Source: Streptomyces longisporoflavus
GTDB taxonomy: Bacteria > Actinomycetota > Actinomycetes > Streptomycetales > Streptomycetaceae
DNA length: 64,000 bases
Assembly: GCF_014649775.1 (NCBI RefSeq)
Contig: NZ_BMTR01000018.1
Coordinates: 1-64,000 of the forward strand
Direction of reading: 5' to 3'
Part shown: in pieces, positions 41,812 through 50,952 of the stretch
Layout of the letters: each line of letters begins with the position of its first letter
Numbering within the stretch: the stretch's first letter is position 1
Notes under the pieces: generated by a model
What the model was told of the DNA's origin: nothing
What the model saw: only the letters and a program-made list of their open reading frames with translations
The model's database searches: none
Program-made: the position numbers and the translations under genes

Positions 41812-42093
41812 ATGAACGAAGAAGTCAGACTCACGGCCTGGGTCCGTGGCCAGGTGCAAGGCGTGGGTTTCCGCTGGTTCACGCGGGCCAAGGCCCTGGA
41901 GATCGGGGGCCTGAGTGGTTTTGCTCTCAATTTGGAGGACGGCCGTGTGCAAGTGGTCGCCGAGGGGCAGCGCGCGGGCGCCCAGGGGCTGCTCGACTGG
42001 CTGCGCGAGGGCGACACACCCGGCCGCGTCGACGGTGTGACTGAGATCTGGGACACTCCCCGCGGCATCTACGAGACGTTCGCGATTCGCTGA
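41812..42093 (+). CDS. acyP: Acylphosphatase
   Basis: A 93-residue acylphosphatase beginning MNEEVRLTAWVRGQVQGVGF. The catalytic arginine lies in V-Q-G-V-G-F-R-W-F and the catalytic asparagine in G-F-A-L-N-L-E-D-G-R-V. It hydrolyses acyl phosphates such as carbamoyl or acetyl phosphate. The neighbouring CAP-domain gene is divergent. smc lies downstream as in other Streptomyces. Confidence 0.96.
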   Translation: MNEEVRLTAWVRGQVQGVGFRWFTRAKALEIGGLSGFALNLEDGRVQVVAEGQRAGAQGLLDWLREGDTPGRVDGVTEIWDTPRGIYETFAIR

Positions 42094-42478
42094 CGGAGCG
42101 GTGTCGGGCGGGCCCGCCCCGGAGTGGTCAGGGCAACCGCCCGGGGCAGAAAACGCCTGGTGGTTGCCAAGAACCGCGTGTCGTGGCAGGCTCCCCCGTG
42201 CAGGATGATCGACACGCCCCCAGGGCCCCGCAGCAGAGGCCGCGCCGCCGTTTTGACGGCCGCAGGCCCCCGGGTTGCCCGCCAATACGGGGCGTGATCG
42301 TGTTGACCGTCAAACTTTTTGGTGAGACTCTGGAATCCCCGCGCACCTTAACTGTTTGGCATGTGAGAACGGCCAGCAAGACCCAGCACAAGAACAACGA
42401 GTGCCAAGCACCGCGGGTGCGATTCCCTCACGACCCACACCGCTTCGGTCGGTCACTCATTGTGGAGGACCATCCATC
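42094..42478. other. 385-bp gap between acyP and the small coiled-coil gene
   Basis: No convincing gene is present; long open frames here are high-GC shadows. A TTGACCGTCAA palindrome (42303-42313) lies in a T-rich patch and might mark a promoter, with TTGACC as a -35 box. No clear -10 follows. Confidence 0.4.
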
Positions 42479-42682
42479 ATGGCAAAGGCGCTTCTCGGTT
42501 ACGTCGGCGGTTCCGACCCGCGACTTCTCGCCGAGATGCGACGGCTCCAGCAGCGTGTCCAGGACCTGGAATCCGAGCTCACCAAGATCCAGGCCGAGAA
42601 CGACGCGCTCGCGGCTGCCGCTTCTCACGAATCGCTCCTCGAGAGCCTCGACGTACCCCAGGCGGAGCCTGCGCTCACCTGA
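42479..42682 (+). CDS. Small coiled-coil protein upstream of smc
   Basis: A 67-residue protein starting MAKALLGYVGGSDPRLLAEM with GGAGG 9-13 bp upstream. Residues ~12-50 form a coiled coil (R-R-L-Q-Q-R-V-Q-D-L-E-S-E-L-T-K-I-Q-A-E-N-D-A-L). The C-terminus is acidic and ends P-Q-A-E-P-A-L-T. The reading frame is open upstream to 42356, but the strong ribosome site fixes this start. It resembles conserved Streptomyces hypothetical proteins in the same place before smc. A partnership with SMC is possible but unproven. Confidence 0.75.
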   Translation: MAKALLGYVGGSDPRLLAEMRRLQQRVQDLESELTKIQAENDALAAAASHESLLESLDVPQAEPALT

Positions 42683-42950
42683 CCACCCTCTCAAGTAAGG
42701 CGCAAACCTCGCAGGCTGCGTGACGCTTCAACGCGCTGACTCACCTCTGGCTCTGCGGGCAGCCTGTTGACGCACGTGGTCGGGCTGCCCATGTCAGCCG
42801 CTTGTCCAGATCTGCAAGGGACGCTTCGGCGTCCCTTCTTTCTTGGCGCTGCCAGCATCTTTCTTGTCGCTGCGTGCCTGTTTCCGTTACACCTGATGTG
42901 CCCTGCATGTTCCTGGGTGAAACGGTCACTGAGAGGTAGAGTCCGGCGGC

Positions 42951-45900
42951 GTGCACCTCAAGGCCCTGACACTGCGCGGTTTCAAATCCTTCGCGTCGGC
43001 GACGACGCTGAAGTTCGAGCCGGGCATCACCTGCGTCGTCGGACCTAACGGCTCCGGCAAGTCCAATGTCGTGGACGCGCTGTCCTGGGTCATGGGCGAG
43101 CAGGGGGCCAAGTCGCTGCGCGGCGGCAAGATGGAAGACGTCATCTTCGCCGGCACCACCGGGCGCCCCCCGCTCGGCCGCGCCGAGGTGTCCCTCACCA
43201 TCGACAACTCCGACGGCGCGCTGCCCATCGAGTACGCCGAGGTCACCATCACGCGGATCATGTTCCGCAACGGCGGCAGCGAGTACCAGATCAACGGCGA
43301 CACCTGCCGCCTCCTCGACATCCAGGAACTGCTCTCCGACTCCGGCATCGGACGCGAGATGCACGTCATCGTCGGACAGGGCCAGCTCGACGGCGTCCTG
43401 CACGCCGACCCCATGGGGCGCCGCGCCTTCATCGAGGAGGCCGCGGGCGTACTCAAGCACCGCAAGCGCAAAGAGAAGGCGCTGCGCAAGCTCGACGCGA
43501 TGCAGGCCAATCTCGCCCGCGTACAGGACCTGACCGACGAGCTCAGGCGCCAGCTCAAGCCCCTCGGCCGGCAGGCCGCCGTCGCGCGCAGAGCGGCCGT
43601 GATCCAGGCCGACCTGCGTGACACCCGCCTGCGGCTGCTCGCCGACGATCTCGTACGCCTGCGGGACGCGCTGCGCACCGAGGTCGCCGACGAGGCGGAG
43701 CTCAAGCGGCGCAAGGAGAGCGCCGAGGCCGAGTTGAAGAAGGCCCTCCAGCGGGAGGGAGACCTCGAGGACGAGGTGCGGCGCCTCACACCGCGGCTCC
43801 AGCGGGCGCAGCAGACGTGGTACGAGCTCTCGCAGCTGGCCGAGCGGGTGCGCGGCACGGTGTCGCTCGCCGAGGCCCGGGTCAAGAGCGCGACCGCCGC
43901 GCCCCCGGAGGAGCGGCGCGGCCGTGACCCGGAGGACATGGAGCGCGAGGCCGCCCGGATCCGTGAGCAGGAGGCGGAGCTGGAGGCAGCCCTCGAAGCG
44001 GCCGAGCACGCGCTTGCGGACACCGTCGGCCACCGTGCTGATCTGGAGCGGGAGTTGGCGGTGGAGGAGCGCCGCCTCAAGGACGCGGCGCGGGCCATCG
44101 CCGACCGGCGTGAGGGGCTCGCGCGACTGCACGGCCAGGTCAACGCGGCGCGTTCGCGGGCCGGGTCCGCGCAGGCCGAGATCGACCGGCTCTCCCTGGC
44201 GCGGGACGAGGCGGGGGAGCGCGCGGTCGCCGCACAGGAGGAGTACGAGCAGCTGAAGGCCGAGGTCGACGGGCTCGACGCCGGTGACGCGGAGCTCGGC
44301 GAGCGGCACGAGGAGGCGAAGCGTTCCCTCACGGAGGCCGAGGCCGCGCTGACCGCGGCGCGGGAGGCGGCCACCTCCGCCGAGCGCAAGCGGGCGGCGG
44401 TCGCCGCCCGGCACGAGGCGCTCGCGCTCGGCCTGCGGCGCAAGGACGGCACGGGGGCGCTGCTCGCCGCCAAGGACCGCCTCGCGGGGCTGCTCGGTCC
44501 GGCGGCGGAGCTGCTCTCGGTCACTCCGGGGTACGAGGTGGCGGTCGCGGCGGCGTTCGGCGCCGCGGCGGACGCGATCGCGGTGACCACACCCGCGTCG
44601 GCGGCGGAGGCCATCCGGCTGCTGCGCAAGCAGGACGCCGGGCGGGCCGCGCTGCTGCTGACGGGCGCGCCGGAGACAGCGGGCGCCGACCCCGGTGACG
44701 TACGGCCGGCAGGTTCGGAAGGGCCGCCCTTGGTCGCCGAACTGGTGCGCGGTCCGGGCGAGTTGATGCCCGCGGTGCGGCGGTTGCTGCGAGGGATCGT
44801 GGCCGTCGGGACCCTTGAGGACGCCGAGGACTTCGTCTACGCCCACCCGGAACTCACCGCCGTCACCACCGAAGGCGACCTGCTCGGGGCACACTTCGCG
44901 CACGGCGGGTCCGCCGGGGCGCCGAGCCTGATCGAGGTGCAGGCCTCCGTCGACGAGGCGGCGGCCGAGCTTGAACAACTCGCGGAACAGTGCGAGGAGT
45001 TGGCCCGCACGCAGCAGGACGCCGGTGAGCGGCGCAAGGAGGCCGCGGCGCTCGTCGAGGAGCTGGGAGAGCGCAGGCGCGCCGCCGACCGGGAGAAGTC
45101 GTCCGTGGCGCAGCAGCTTGGCGCGCTCGCCGGGCAGGCGCGCGGCGCCGCCGGTGAGGCCGAGCGCAGCGCGGCCGCCGCCGCCAAGGCGCAGGAGGCG
45201 CTCGACAAGGCGGTGCAGGACGCCGAAGAGCTGGCCGAGCGACTTGCCGTGGCGGAGGAGGCCCCGGCCGAGGAGGAGCCCGACACTGCCGTACGGGACC
45301 GGCTCGCCGCCGACGGGGCCAACGCCCGGCAGACCGAGATGGAGGCCAGGCTCCAGGTGCGTACGCACGAGGAGCGGGTCAAGGGTCTCGCGGGACGTGC
45401 CGACTCGCTCGACCGGGCGGCCCGCGCCGAACGCGAGGCACGCGCGCGTGCCGAGCAGCGCAAGGCCCGGATGCGGCACGAGGCCGCGGTCGCCGACGCC
45501 GTCGCCCATGGCGCCCGGCAACTCCTCGCGCACGTGGAGGTCTCGCTCGTACGGGCGCAGGAGGAGCGGGCCGCCGCCGAGCGGGCCAAGGAGGTGCGGG
45601 AGCGGGAGCTGACCGCCGAGCGGGGCCGCGGGCGCGACCTCAAGGCGGAGCTCGACAAATTGACGGATTCAGTCCACCGCGGCGAGGTACTCGGTGCCGA
45701 GAAGCGGCTGCGGATCGAGCAGCTGGAGTCCAGGGCACTGGAGGAACTCGGTGTGGAACCGGCAGGCCTCGTCGCCGACTACGGCCCCGACCAGCTCGTG
45801 CCGCCCTCGCCCGCCGCCGAGGGCGAGGAGCTGCCCGAGGACCCGGAGCACCCGCGCAACAAGCCGGTGCCCTACGTCCGCGGTGAGCAGGAGAAGCGGC

Positions 45901-46523
45901 TGAGGTCAGCCGAACGGGCGTATCAGCAGCTCGGAAAAGTGAATCCGCTGGCCCTGGAGGAGTTCGCCGCGCTGGAGGAGCGTCACAAGTTCCTCAGCGA
46001 GCAGTTGGAGGACCTGAAGAAGACGCGGGCGGACCTCCTGCAAGTGGTGAAGGAGGTCGACGAGCGCGTCGAGCAGGTCTTCACCGAGGCCTACCGGGAC
46101 ACGGCCAGGGAGTTCGAGGGCGTCTTCTCGCGGCTCTTCCCCGGCGGCGAGGGGCGGCTCATCCTGACCGACCCCGACAACATGCTCGCCACGGGCGTCG
46201 ACGTCGAGGCCCGGCCGCCCGGCAAGAAGGTCAAGCGGCTCTCGCTGCTCTCCGGCGGCGAGCGCTCGCTCACGGCCGTCGCGCTGCTCGTTTCGATCTT
46301 CAAGGCGCGGCCCAGTCCCTTCTATGTGATGGACGAGGTCGAGGCCGCGCTCGACGACACCAACCTGCAGCGGCTCATCCGCATCATGGAGGAGCTGCAG
46401 GAGGCCTCGCAGCTCATCGTGATCACGCACCAGAAGCGGACGATGGAGGTCGCGGACGCGCTGTACGGCGTCTCCATGCAGGGAGACGGCGTCTCGAAGG
46501 TGATCAGCCAGCGGCTCCGTTAG
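42951..46523 (+). CDS. smc: Chromosome segregation protein SMC
   Basis: A 1190-residue SMC ATPase starting GTG 42951 (VHLKALTLRGFKSFASATTL). The Walker A is G-P-N-G-S-G-K-S-N near residue 32. Long coiled coils follow, with a hinge around 500-660. The C-terminal head has the signature L-S-L-L-S-G-G-E-R-S-L-T near 1100 and Walker B F-Y-V-M-D-E-V-E-A-A-L-D. It loads onto ParB-parS and condenses chromosomes, which is essential for orderly spore chromosome segregation. ScpA and ScpB are not in the window. Confidence 0.98.
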   Translation: MHLKALTLRGFKSFASATTLKFEPGITCVVGPNGSGKSNVVDALSWVMGEQGAKSLRGGKMEDVIFAGTTGRPPLGRAEVSLTIDNSDGALPIEYAEVTITRIMFRNGGSEYQINGDTCRLLDIQELLSDSGIGREMHVIVGQGQLDGVLHADPMGRRAFIEEAAGVLKHRKRKEKALRKLDAMQANLARVQDLTDELRRQLKPLGRQAAVARRAAVIQADLRDTRLRLLADDLVRLRDALRTEVADEAELKRRKESAEAELKKALQREGDLEDEVRRLTPRLQRAQQTWYELSQLAERVRGTVSLAEARVKSATAAPPEERRGRDPEDMEREAARIREQEAELEAALEAAEHALADTVGHRADLERELAVEERRLKDAARAIADRREGLARLHGQVNAARSRAGSAQAEIDRLSLARDEAGERAVAAQEEYEQLKAEVDGLDAGDAELGERHEEAKRSLTEAEAALTAAREAATSAERKRAAVAARHEALALGLRRKDGTGALLAAKDRLAGLLGPAAELLSVTPGYEVAVAAAFGAAADAIAVTTPASAAEAIRLLRKQDAGRAALLLTGAPETAGADPGDVRPAGSEGPPLVAELVRGPGELMPAVRRLLRGIVAVGTLEDAEDFVYAHPELTAVTTEGDLLGAHFAHGGSAGAPSLIEVQASVDEAAAELEQLAEQCEELARTQQDAGERRKEAAALVEELGERRRAADREKSSVAQQLGALAGQARGAAGEAERSAAAAAKAQEALDKAVQDAEELAERLAVAEEAPAEEEPDTAVRDRLAADGANARQTEMEARLQVRTHEERVKGLAGRADSLDRAARAEREARARAEQRKARMRHEAAVADAVAHGARQLLAHVEVSLVRAQEERAAAERAKEVRERELTAERGRGRDLKAELDKLTDSVHRGEVLGAEKRLRIEQLESRALEELGVEPAGLVADYGPDQLVPPSPAAEGEELPEDPEHPRNKPVPYVRGEQEKRLRSAERAYQQLGKVNPLALEEFAALEERHKFLSEQLEDLKKTRADLLQVVKEVDERVEQVFTEAYRDTAREFEGVFSRLFPGGEGRLILTDPDNMLATGVDVEARPPGKKVKRLSLLSGGERSLTAVALLVSIFKARPSPFYVMDEVEAALDDTNLQRLIRIMEELQEASQLIVITHQKRTMEVADALYGVSMQGDGVSKVISQRLR

Positions 46524-46569
46524 CCCGTCACCGACTGACCTCAGTCCTTCATCGACCCTCCTTCACAAC

Positions 46570-46713
46570 TTCAACACTTGAACGAAGTCCGCCTCAGGAG
46601 TGCCTGAAATTCACAGGAACCCAGGTCTTGACTTCGAAACTTGAAGGCATAGTCTCTGCAACGTTGCTTTTACCTTCAGGTGGTGGGCGGCGCGAAGTTG
46701 TGCGCCACTTGAA
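46570..46713. repeat. Three spaced ACTTGAA motifs upstream of glcP
   Basis: ACTTGAA occurs at 46576-46582 (within the palindrome TTCAACACTTGAA), 46640-46646 and 46707-46713, at near-regular spacings of 64 and 67 bp. The middle copy lies between the -35 and -10 of the candidate promoter. They may be regulator half-sites. Confidence 0.4.
46628..46655 (+). promoter_or_regulatory. Candidate glcP promoter
   Basis: TTGACT (46628-46633), a 16-bp spacer and TAGTCT (46650-46655) fit a housekeeping sigma promoter about 108 bp before the glucose permease start. The region is far more A+T-rich than its surroundings. Confidence 0.5.
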
Positions 46714-46762
46714 GTGCTCACCCCCACCCCCGGCGATGTTGCCGGTGGCCCGAGGAGTCCAT

Positions 46763-48187
46763 GTGACCAGCACAACGAAGGCGCCGCAGCCCGGAGGCAG
46801 AGAGGCCCATCCGGATCATCTCGGCCATGTCATCTTCATCACGGCAGCCGCCGCGATGGGTGGCTTCCTCTTCGGCTACGACAGTTCGGTGATCAATGGC
46901 GCCACCGTCGCCATCCAGCACCGCTTCGACGTAGACGCGAACATGCTCGGCTGGATCATCGCCACCGCACTGCTCGGCTGTGCCGTCGGTGCCGCGATCG
47001 CCGGGCGTATCGCCGACCGCATCGGCCGCATCCGCTGCATGCAGATCGCCGCCGTCCTCTTCGCCGCGAGTGCCGTGGGCTCCGCCCTGCCGTTCGCCGC
47101 GTGGGACCTGACGATGTGGCGTTTCATCGGCGGTATCGGCATCGGCATGGCCTCGGTCATCGGCCCGGCCTACATCGCCGAGGTGGCCCCGCCCGCGTAC
47201 CGAGGCCGTCTCGCCTCCTTCCAGCAGGCCGCGATCGTCATCGGCATCGCCGTCTCCCAGCTGGTCAACTGGGGCATCCTGAACATGGCCGACGGCGACC
47301 AGCGCGGCAAGCTGATGGGCCTGGAGGCCTGGCAGCTGATGCTCGGCGTCATGGTCATCCCCGCCGTCCTCTACGGCCTGCTCTCCTTCGCCATCCCCGA
47401 GTCGCCGCGCTTCCTGATCTCGGTCGGCCGCAACGCCGAGGCGAAGAAGGTGCTCGGCGAGGTCGAGGGCACCGAGATCGACCTGGACGGGCGCGTCGCC
47501 GAGATCGAGGAGGGCATGCGCCGCGAGCACAAGTCGTCCTTCAAGGACCTGCTCGGCAAGGTCGGCTTCCTGCCGATCGTCTGGATCGGCATCGGGCTCT
47601 CGGTGTTCCAGCAGCTCGTCGGCATCAACGTGATCTTCTACTACTCGAACCAGCTGTGGCAGTCGATCGGCAAGGACCCGAGCAGCTCGTTCCTGTACTC
47701 GTTCGAGACGTCGATCGTGAACATCGTCGGTACGGTCATCGCGATGGTCTTCGTCGACCGCATCGGCCGCAAGCCGCTCGCCATCATCGGCTCGGCGGGC
47801 ATGGCGCTCGCGCTCTTCACCTGCGCCTGGGCGTTCTCGTACCGCACCGGCACCGGCGACAACGTCTCGCTGCCCGACGCGCAGGGCCTTACGGCGATCA
47901 TCGCTGCCAACTTCTTCGTGCTTTTCTTCGCCCTCTCCTGGGGCGTGGTGGTCTGGGTCCTTCTCGGCGAGATCTTCCCGAACCGGATCCGTGCCGCCGC
48001 TCTCGGTGTCGCCGCGTCGGCGCAGTGGCTCGCCAACTTCGCGATCACCAAGACGTTCCCGAGCATGTCCGAGTGGAGCCTGACCGGCTCGTACATCATC
48101 TACGGCGGCTTCGCCCTGATCTCGATCCCCTTCGTCATGAAGTTCGTCAAGGAGACGAAGGGCAAGACCCTGGAGGAGATGGGCTAA
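46763..48187 (+). CDS. glcP: Glucose permease, MFS sugar porter
   Basis: A 474-residue, 12-helix sugar porter starting GTG 46763 (VTSTTKAPQPGG) with CGAGGAG upstream. Sugar-porter signatures are F-G-Y-D-S-S-V-I-N-G near residue 40, R-I-A-D-R-I-G-R near 85, P-A-Y-I-A-E-V-A-P-P-A-Y-R-G-R near 134, P-E-S-P-R-F-L near 208, Q-Q-L-V-G-I-N-V-I-F-Y-Y near 286 and the terminal V-K-E-T-K-G-K-T-L-E-E-M-G. It matches the GlcP glucose permease of S. coelicolor in sequence and in position after smc. Uptake of glucose by proton symport feeds glucose kinase-dependent carbon repression. Confidence 0.92.
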   Translation: MTSTTKAPQPGGREAHPDHLGHVIFITAAAAMGGFLFGYDSSVINGATVAIQHRFDVDANMLGWIIATALLGCAVGAAIAGRIADRIGRIRCMQIAAVLFAASAVGSALPFAAWDLTMWRFIGGIGIGMASVIGPAYIAEVAPPAYRGRLASFQQAAIVIGIAVSQLVNWGILNMADGDQRGKLMGLEAWQLMLGVMVIPAVLYGLLSFAIPESPRFLISVGRNAEAKKVLGEVEGTEIDLDGRVAEIEEGMRREHKSSFKDLLGKVGFLPIVWIGIGLSVFQQLVGINVIFYYSNQLWQSIGKDPSSSFLYSFETSIVNIVGTVIAMVFVDRIGRKPLAIIGSAGMALALFTCAWAFSYRTGTGDNVSLPDAQGLTAIIAANFFVLFFALSWGVVVWVLLGEIFPNRIRAAALGVAASAQWLANFAITKTFPSMSEWSLTGSYIIYGGFALISIPFVMKFVKETKGKTLEEMG

Positions 48188-48213
48188 TCCCCGCTGCCCC
48201 TCCTCTGAGGAAG

Positions 48214-48252
48214 CTGCCCCGGTTCAAGGACCTATTCCTTGAGCCGGGGCAG
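48214..48252. terminator. Terminator between glcP and the LLM gene
   Basis: Seventeen-base arms CTGCCCCGGTTCAAGGA / TCCTTGAGCCGGGGCAG with one G-T pair and a 5-nt loop. The stop codon of the convergent LLM gene lies in the loop (48232-48234), so the right arm is also coding sequence for its last residues. Confidence 0.85.
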
Positions 48253-49212
48253 TACGTTTTCGCAGAAGTGGTGCAGGCTGCGCCAGCCCTCGTCCACCGG
48301 CATCCCGCCCGACAGCGGGTGCAGCACGAGATTGGCGGCGCCGCCCCGCACGTACGCCACGCACTGGTCGGGCGTCAGGACGCGGTAGACGCCCTCGGCG
48401 CGCAGCTCCTCGACCGTGGTGGCGGCGGACTTCACAGCCGAGCGGATGTCCTTGGACTGCCAGGAGGCGTACGTACGGGCCTCGTGCAGGAAGTGTTCGC
48501 CGTGCTCGGCCCAGGTGCGGTCCGGGTCGTCCGCGATGTGCAGGAGCGGGGTCTCGGCCGCGGGCATCATGGTCCAGCCCTCGGTGCCGTACTCGGCGAG
48601 GCGTTCCTTGTAGTACGCATCCAGGTCCGGCAGATGGGCGCTGGGAAAGAACGGCAGGCCGAGCCGGGCCGCGCGGCGGGCCGCCGCCTGCGAGGAGCCG
48701 CCGACCAGGAGCAGCGGGTGGGGCCGGGTGAACGGACGAGGGGTGACGCGTACGGTGCGGCCGCGGAACTCGAAGGGCTCGCCGGTCCATGCCTTCAGGA
48801 GCGTTTCGAGCAGTTCGTCCTGGAGCTTGCCGCGACGCTTCCACTCGACGCCGAACGCCTCATACTCCGCGGGCCGGTAGCCGATCCCCGCCACCGTCAC
48901 CAGCCGGCCGCCGCTGAGCAGATCGAGTACGGCGATGTCCTCGGCGAGCCGCAGCGGATCGTGCAGCGGGCCGATGATCGCGGAGACCGTGACCGCGATG
49001 CGCCGGGTCGCGCCGAACACGGCGCCGGCGAACGTGAAGGGGGAGGGCAGCCAGTTGTTCCCGACGCCGTGGTGCTCCTCGGTCTGCACGGTGGAGATGC
49101 CCCGGTCGTCCGCGTACGCGGACATCTCCAGGGCGGCCTTGTAGCGGTCGCTGAGCGTGGTGGGCGTGGCGTCCGGCTCGACGAGGTTGAAACGTACGAC
49201 TGTGACGGGCAT
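48232..49212 (-). CDS. LLM-class flavin-dependent oxidoreductase
   Basis: A 326-residue luciferase-like monooxygenase from the ATG at 49212 (MPVTVVRFNLVEP), with GGGGGA about 6 bp upstream. The TIM-barrel signature includes T-V-Q-T-E-E-H-H-G near residue 41, L-A-E-D-I-A-V-L-D-L-L-S-G-G-R, G-I-G-Y-R-P-A-E-Y-E-A-F-G-V and V-G-G-S-S-Q-A-A-A-R-R-A-A. It may use FMN or F420; an F420 gene (cofC) is elsewhere in the window. The substrate is unknown. It is convergent with glcP, and the NCS1 permease gene lies upstream on the same strand. Confidence 0.88.
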   Translation of the reverse strand: MPVTVVRFNLVEPDATPTTLSDRYKAALEMSAYADDRGISTVQTEEHHGVGNNWLPSPFTFAGAVFGATRRIAVTVSAIIGPLHDPLRLAEDIAVLDLLSGGRLVTVAGIGYRPAEYEAFGVEWKRRGKLQDELLETLLKAWTGEPFEFRGRTVRVTPRPFTRPHPLLLVGGSSQAAARRAARLGLPFFPSAHLPDLDAYYKERLAEYGTEGWTMMPAAETPLLHIADDPDRTWAEHGEHFLHEARTYASWQSKDIRSAVKSAATTVEELRAEGVYRVLTPDQCVAYVRGGAANLVLHPLSGGMPVDEGWRSLHHFCENVLPRLKE

Positions 49213-49302
49213 GGAAACGTCCCCCTTCACCGTGGACGGGCGAAGAGGGACGTTAGATGACGCGGTGTCAGATGACCAGTGTCCGGGAGCAGTTGCTCCG
49301 GA

Positions 49303-50754
49303 TCAGGCCGAGACCAGCTCCGTGTCGCCGTCGCCCTTGCCCTCGGGGGCCTCGGGCGTCTCGGCGGCGGGGTCCCTCGGCAGGACCGCGTACAGCGCGG
49401 CGGCGATGAGGATCGTGGCCAGCCAGCCCAGGCCGTTGCGACCGACCCAGGACGTGGCGAGCGGACCGCTGAACCAGTCGACCTTCGTGAAGAGCAGGCC
49501 CACCACCAGGGCGATCGCCCACGCGGTCATGGCCTGCCAGGCGAAGCCCGCCTTGTACCAGTAGGCGCTCGTGCGCTTGGTGTCCATCAGCGCCTCGCCG
49601 TCGTACGTCTTCCTGCGCAGCATGTCGATGCCGAAGACGCCGATCCAGGCGGAGAACGCGACCGCGAGCAGCGTGAGGAAGGAGATGAACGAGCCGATGA
49701 AGCTGGTGGCCACGTTCATCAGGAGGTAGCCGAAGATCAGGCTGATGAGGGCGTTGATGGACACGGCCCAGGTGCGCGGGACCTTGATGCCGAGCGTCAT
49801 CGCGGTGAAGCCCGCGGAGTACATCGACATCGAGTTGATCAGGAGCATGCCGATCAGGGCCATCAGGAGGTACGGCACCGCGATCCACGTCGGGAGCAGC
49901 TCGCCGAGGAAGGAGACCGGGTCGGACGCCTTGGACAGGCTCGGCGTGCTGACCGCCATGACCGCGCCCATCAGGACCATCGGTACGACGACGATGCCGG
50001 CGCCGCCGATGGCGTTGCCCACCAGGGCCTTGTTGGAGGCGTTGCGCGGGAGGTACCGCGTGAAGTCCGGGCCGGTCGGGACCCAGCTGATGCCGCCCGC
50101 GGCGATCGTGCCGATGCCCGCGATCATCGCCGCGGTGGAGCCCGCGGACCGCGAGAAGACGTCGGACCAGGGGGTGTTGGCCACCAGGTAGACCAGGACG
50201 AGCACGCTGAACGCGCCGAAGAGGTACGTCGCCCAGGTGTTGCAGACGTGCAGGACCTTGCGGCCCAGGCCGCTGATCAGGAACGTACAGGCGACGAAGG
50301 CGACCAGCGTGACGACCGTCAGCCACGTGCTGGACTTCACGCCGAAGCAGATGTCCAGGACGGTGATGATCGCGTACGCGCCCGTCACCGCGTTGATCGT
50401 CTCCCAGCCCCAGCGCGCGACCCAGATCAGCGAGCCGGGGAAGAGGTTGCCGCGCTGGCCGAACACGGCGCGCGAGAGCGTCATGCCGGGGGAGCCGCCG
50501 CGCTTGCCCGCGATGGAGATCAGACCGACCAGGCCGTAGCTGAGGATCGGCGAGACGAGCGCGACGACCAGGGCCTGCCAGAAGTTGAGGCCGTTCGTCG
50601 CGATGCCCGCGCCCATGGTGAGCAGCAGGACGCTGATGTTGGCCGCCACCCAGGTGGGGAACAGCTCGCGGGTCCGGCCCGTGCGCTCGGAGTCGGGGAC
50701 GGGCTCGAGGCCGCGTGTCTCCAGGGCGCCTTCGGTTTCGGCGGTGGTGCTCAT
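49303..50754 (-). CDS. NCS1-family nucleobase/cation symporter
   Basis: A 483-residue, 12-helix permease from the ATG at 50754 (MSTTAETEGALETRG); the frame extends to 50853 without a good start. NCS1 features are a soluble N-terminus, W-V-A-A-N-I-S-V-L-L-L-T-M-G near 32, the glycine-rich helix G-K-R-G-G-S-P-G-M-T-L-S-R-A-V-F-G, W-G-W-E-T-I-N-A-V and the D-F-T-R-Y-L-P motif. It probably imports cytosine, purines, allantoin or a related base. The LLM enzyme downstream might act on the same substrate; this is inference. It is divergent from ftsY. Confidence 0.88.
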   Translation of the reverse strand: MSTTAETEGALETRGLEPVPDSERTGRTRELFPTWVAANISVLLLTMGAGIATNGLNFWQALVVALVSPILSYGLVGLISIAGKRGGSPGMTLSRAVFGQRGNLFPGSLIWVARWGWETINAVTGAYAIITVLDICFGVKSSTWLTVVTLVAFVACTFLISGLGRKVLHVCNTWATYLFGAFSVLVLVYLVANTPWSDVFSRSAGSTAAMIAGIGTIAAGGISWVPTGPDFTRYLPRNASNKALVGNAIGGAGIVVVPMVLMGAVMAVSTPSLSKASDPVSFLGELLPTWIAVPYLLMALIGMLLINSMSMYSAGFTAMTLGIKVPRTWAVSINALISLIFGYLLMNVATSFIGSFISFLTLLAVAFSAWIGVFGIDMLRRKTYDGEALMDTKRTSAYWYKAGFAWQAMTAWAIALVVGLLFTKVDWFSGPLATSWVGRNGLGWLATILIAAALYAVLPRDPAAETPEAPEGKGDGDTELVSA

Positions 50755-50952
50755 GGGGTGGGGTCCGTGCCTCTCGCTCGGATCGCAACGCCGCGATCCG
50801 TCCGTGGGGGTGATCGCGTTGGACTCTACGCGCGTTGATGCGGAGAGCTCCATCGTACTTTAGTCCGAGTAGTGCCCTCTATGAGCTTATGTTCTTTGGA
50901 GGAAGCTCCAAGCTGGGCCCGTGTTGCCCCCATGGCTGATACTGGGTGAGTT

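Noticed and set aside
42741..45533. 930-codon minus-strand open frame inside smc
   Set aside because: Shadow of the smc coiled coil; no ribosome site, and smc itself is certain.
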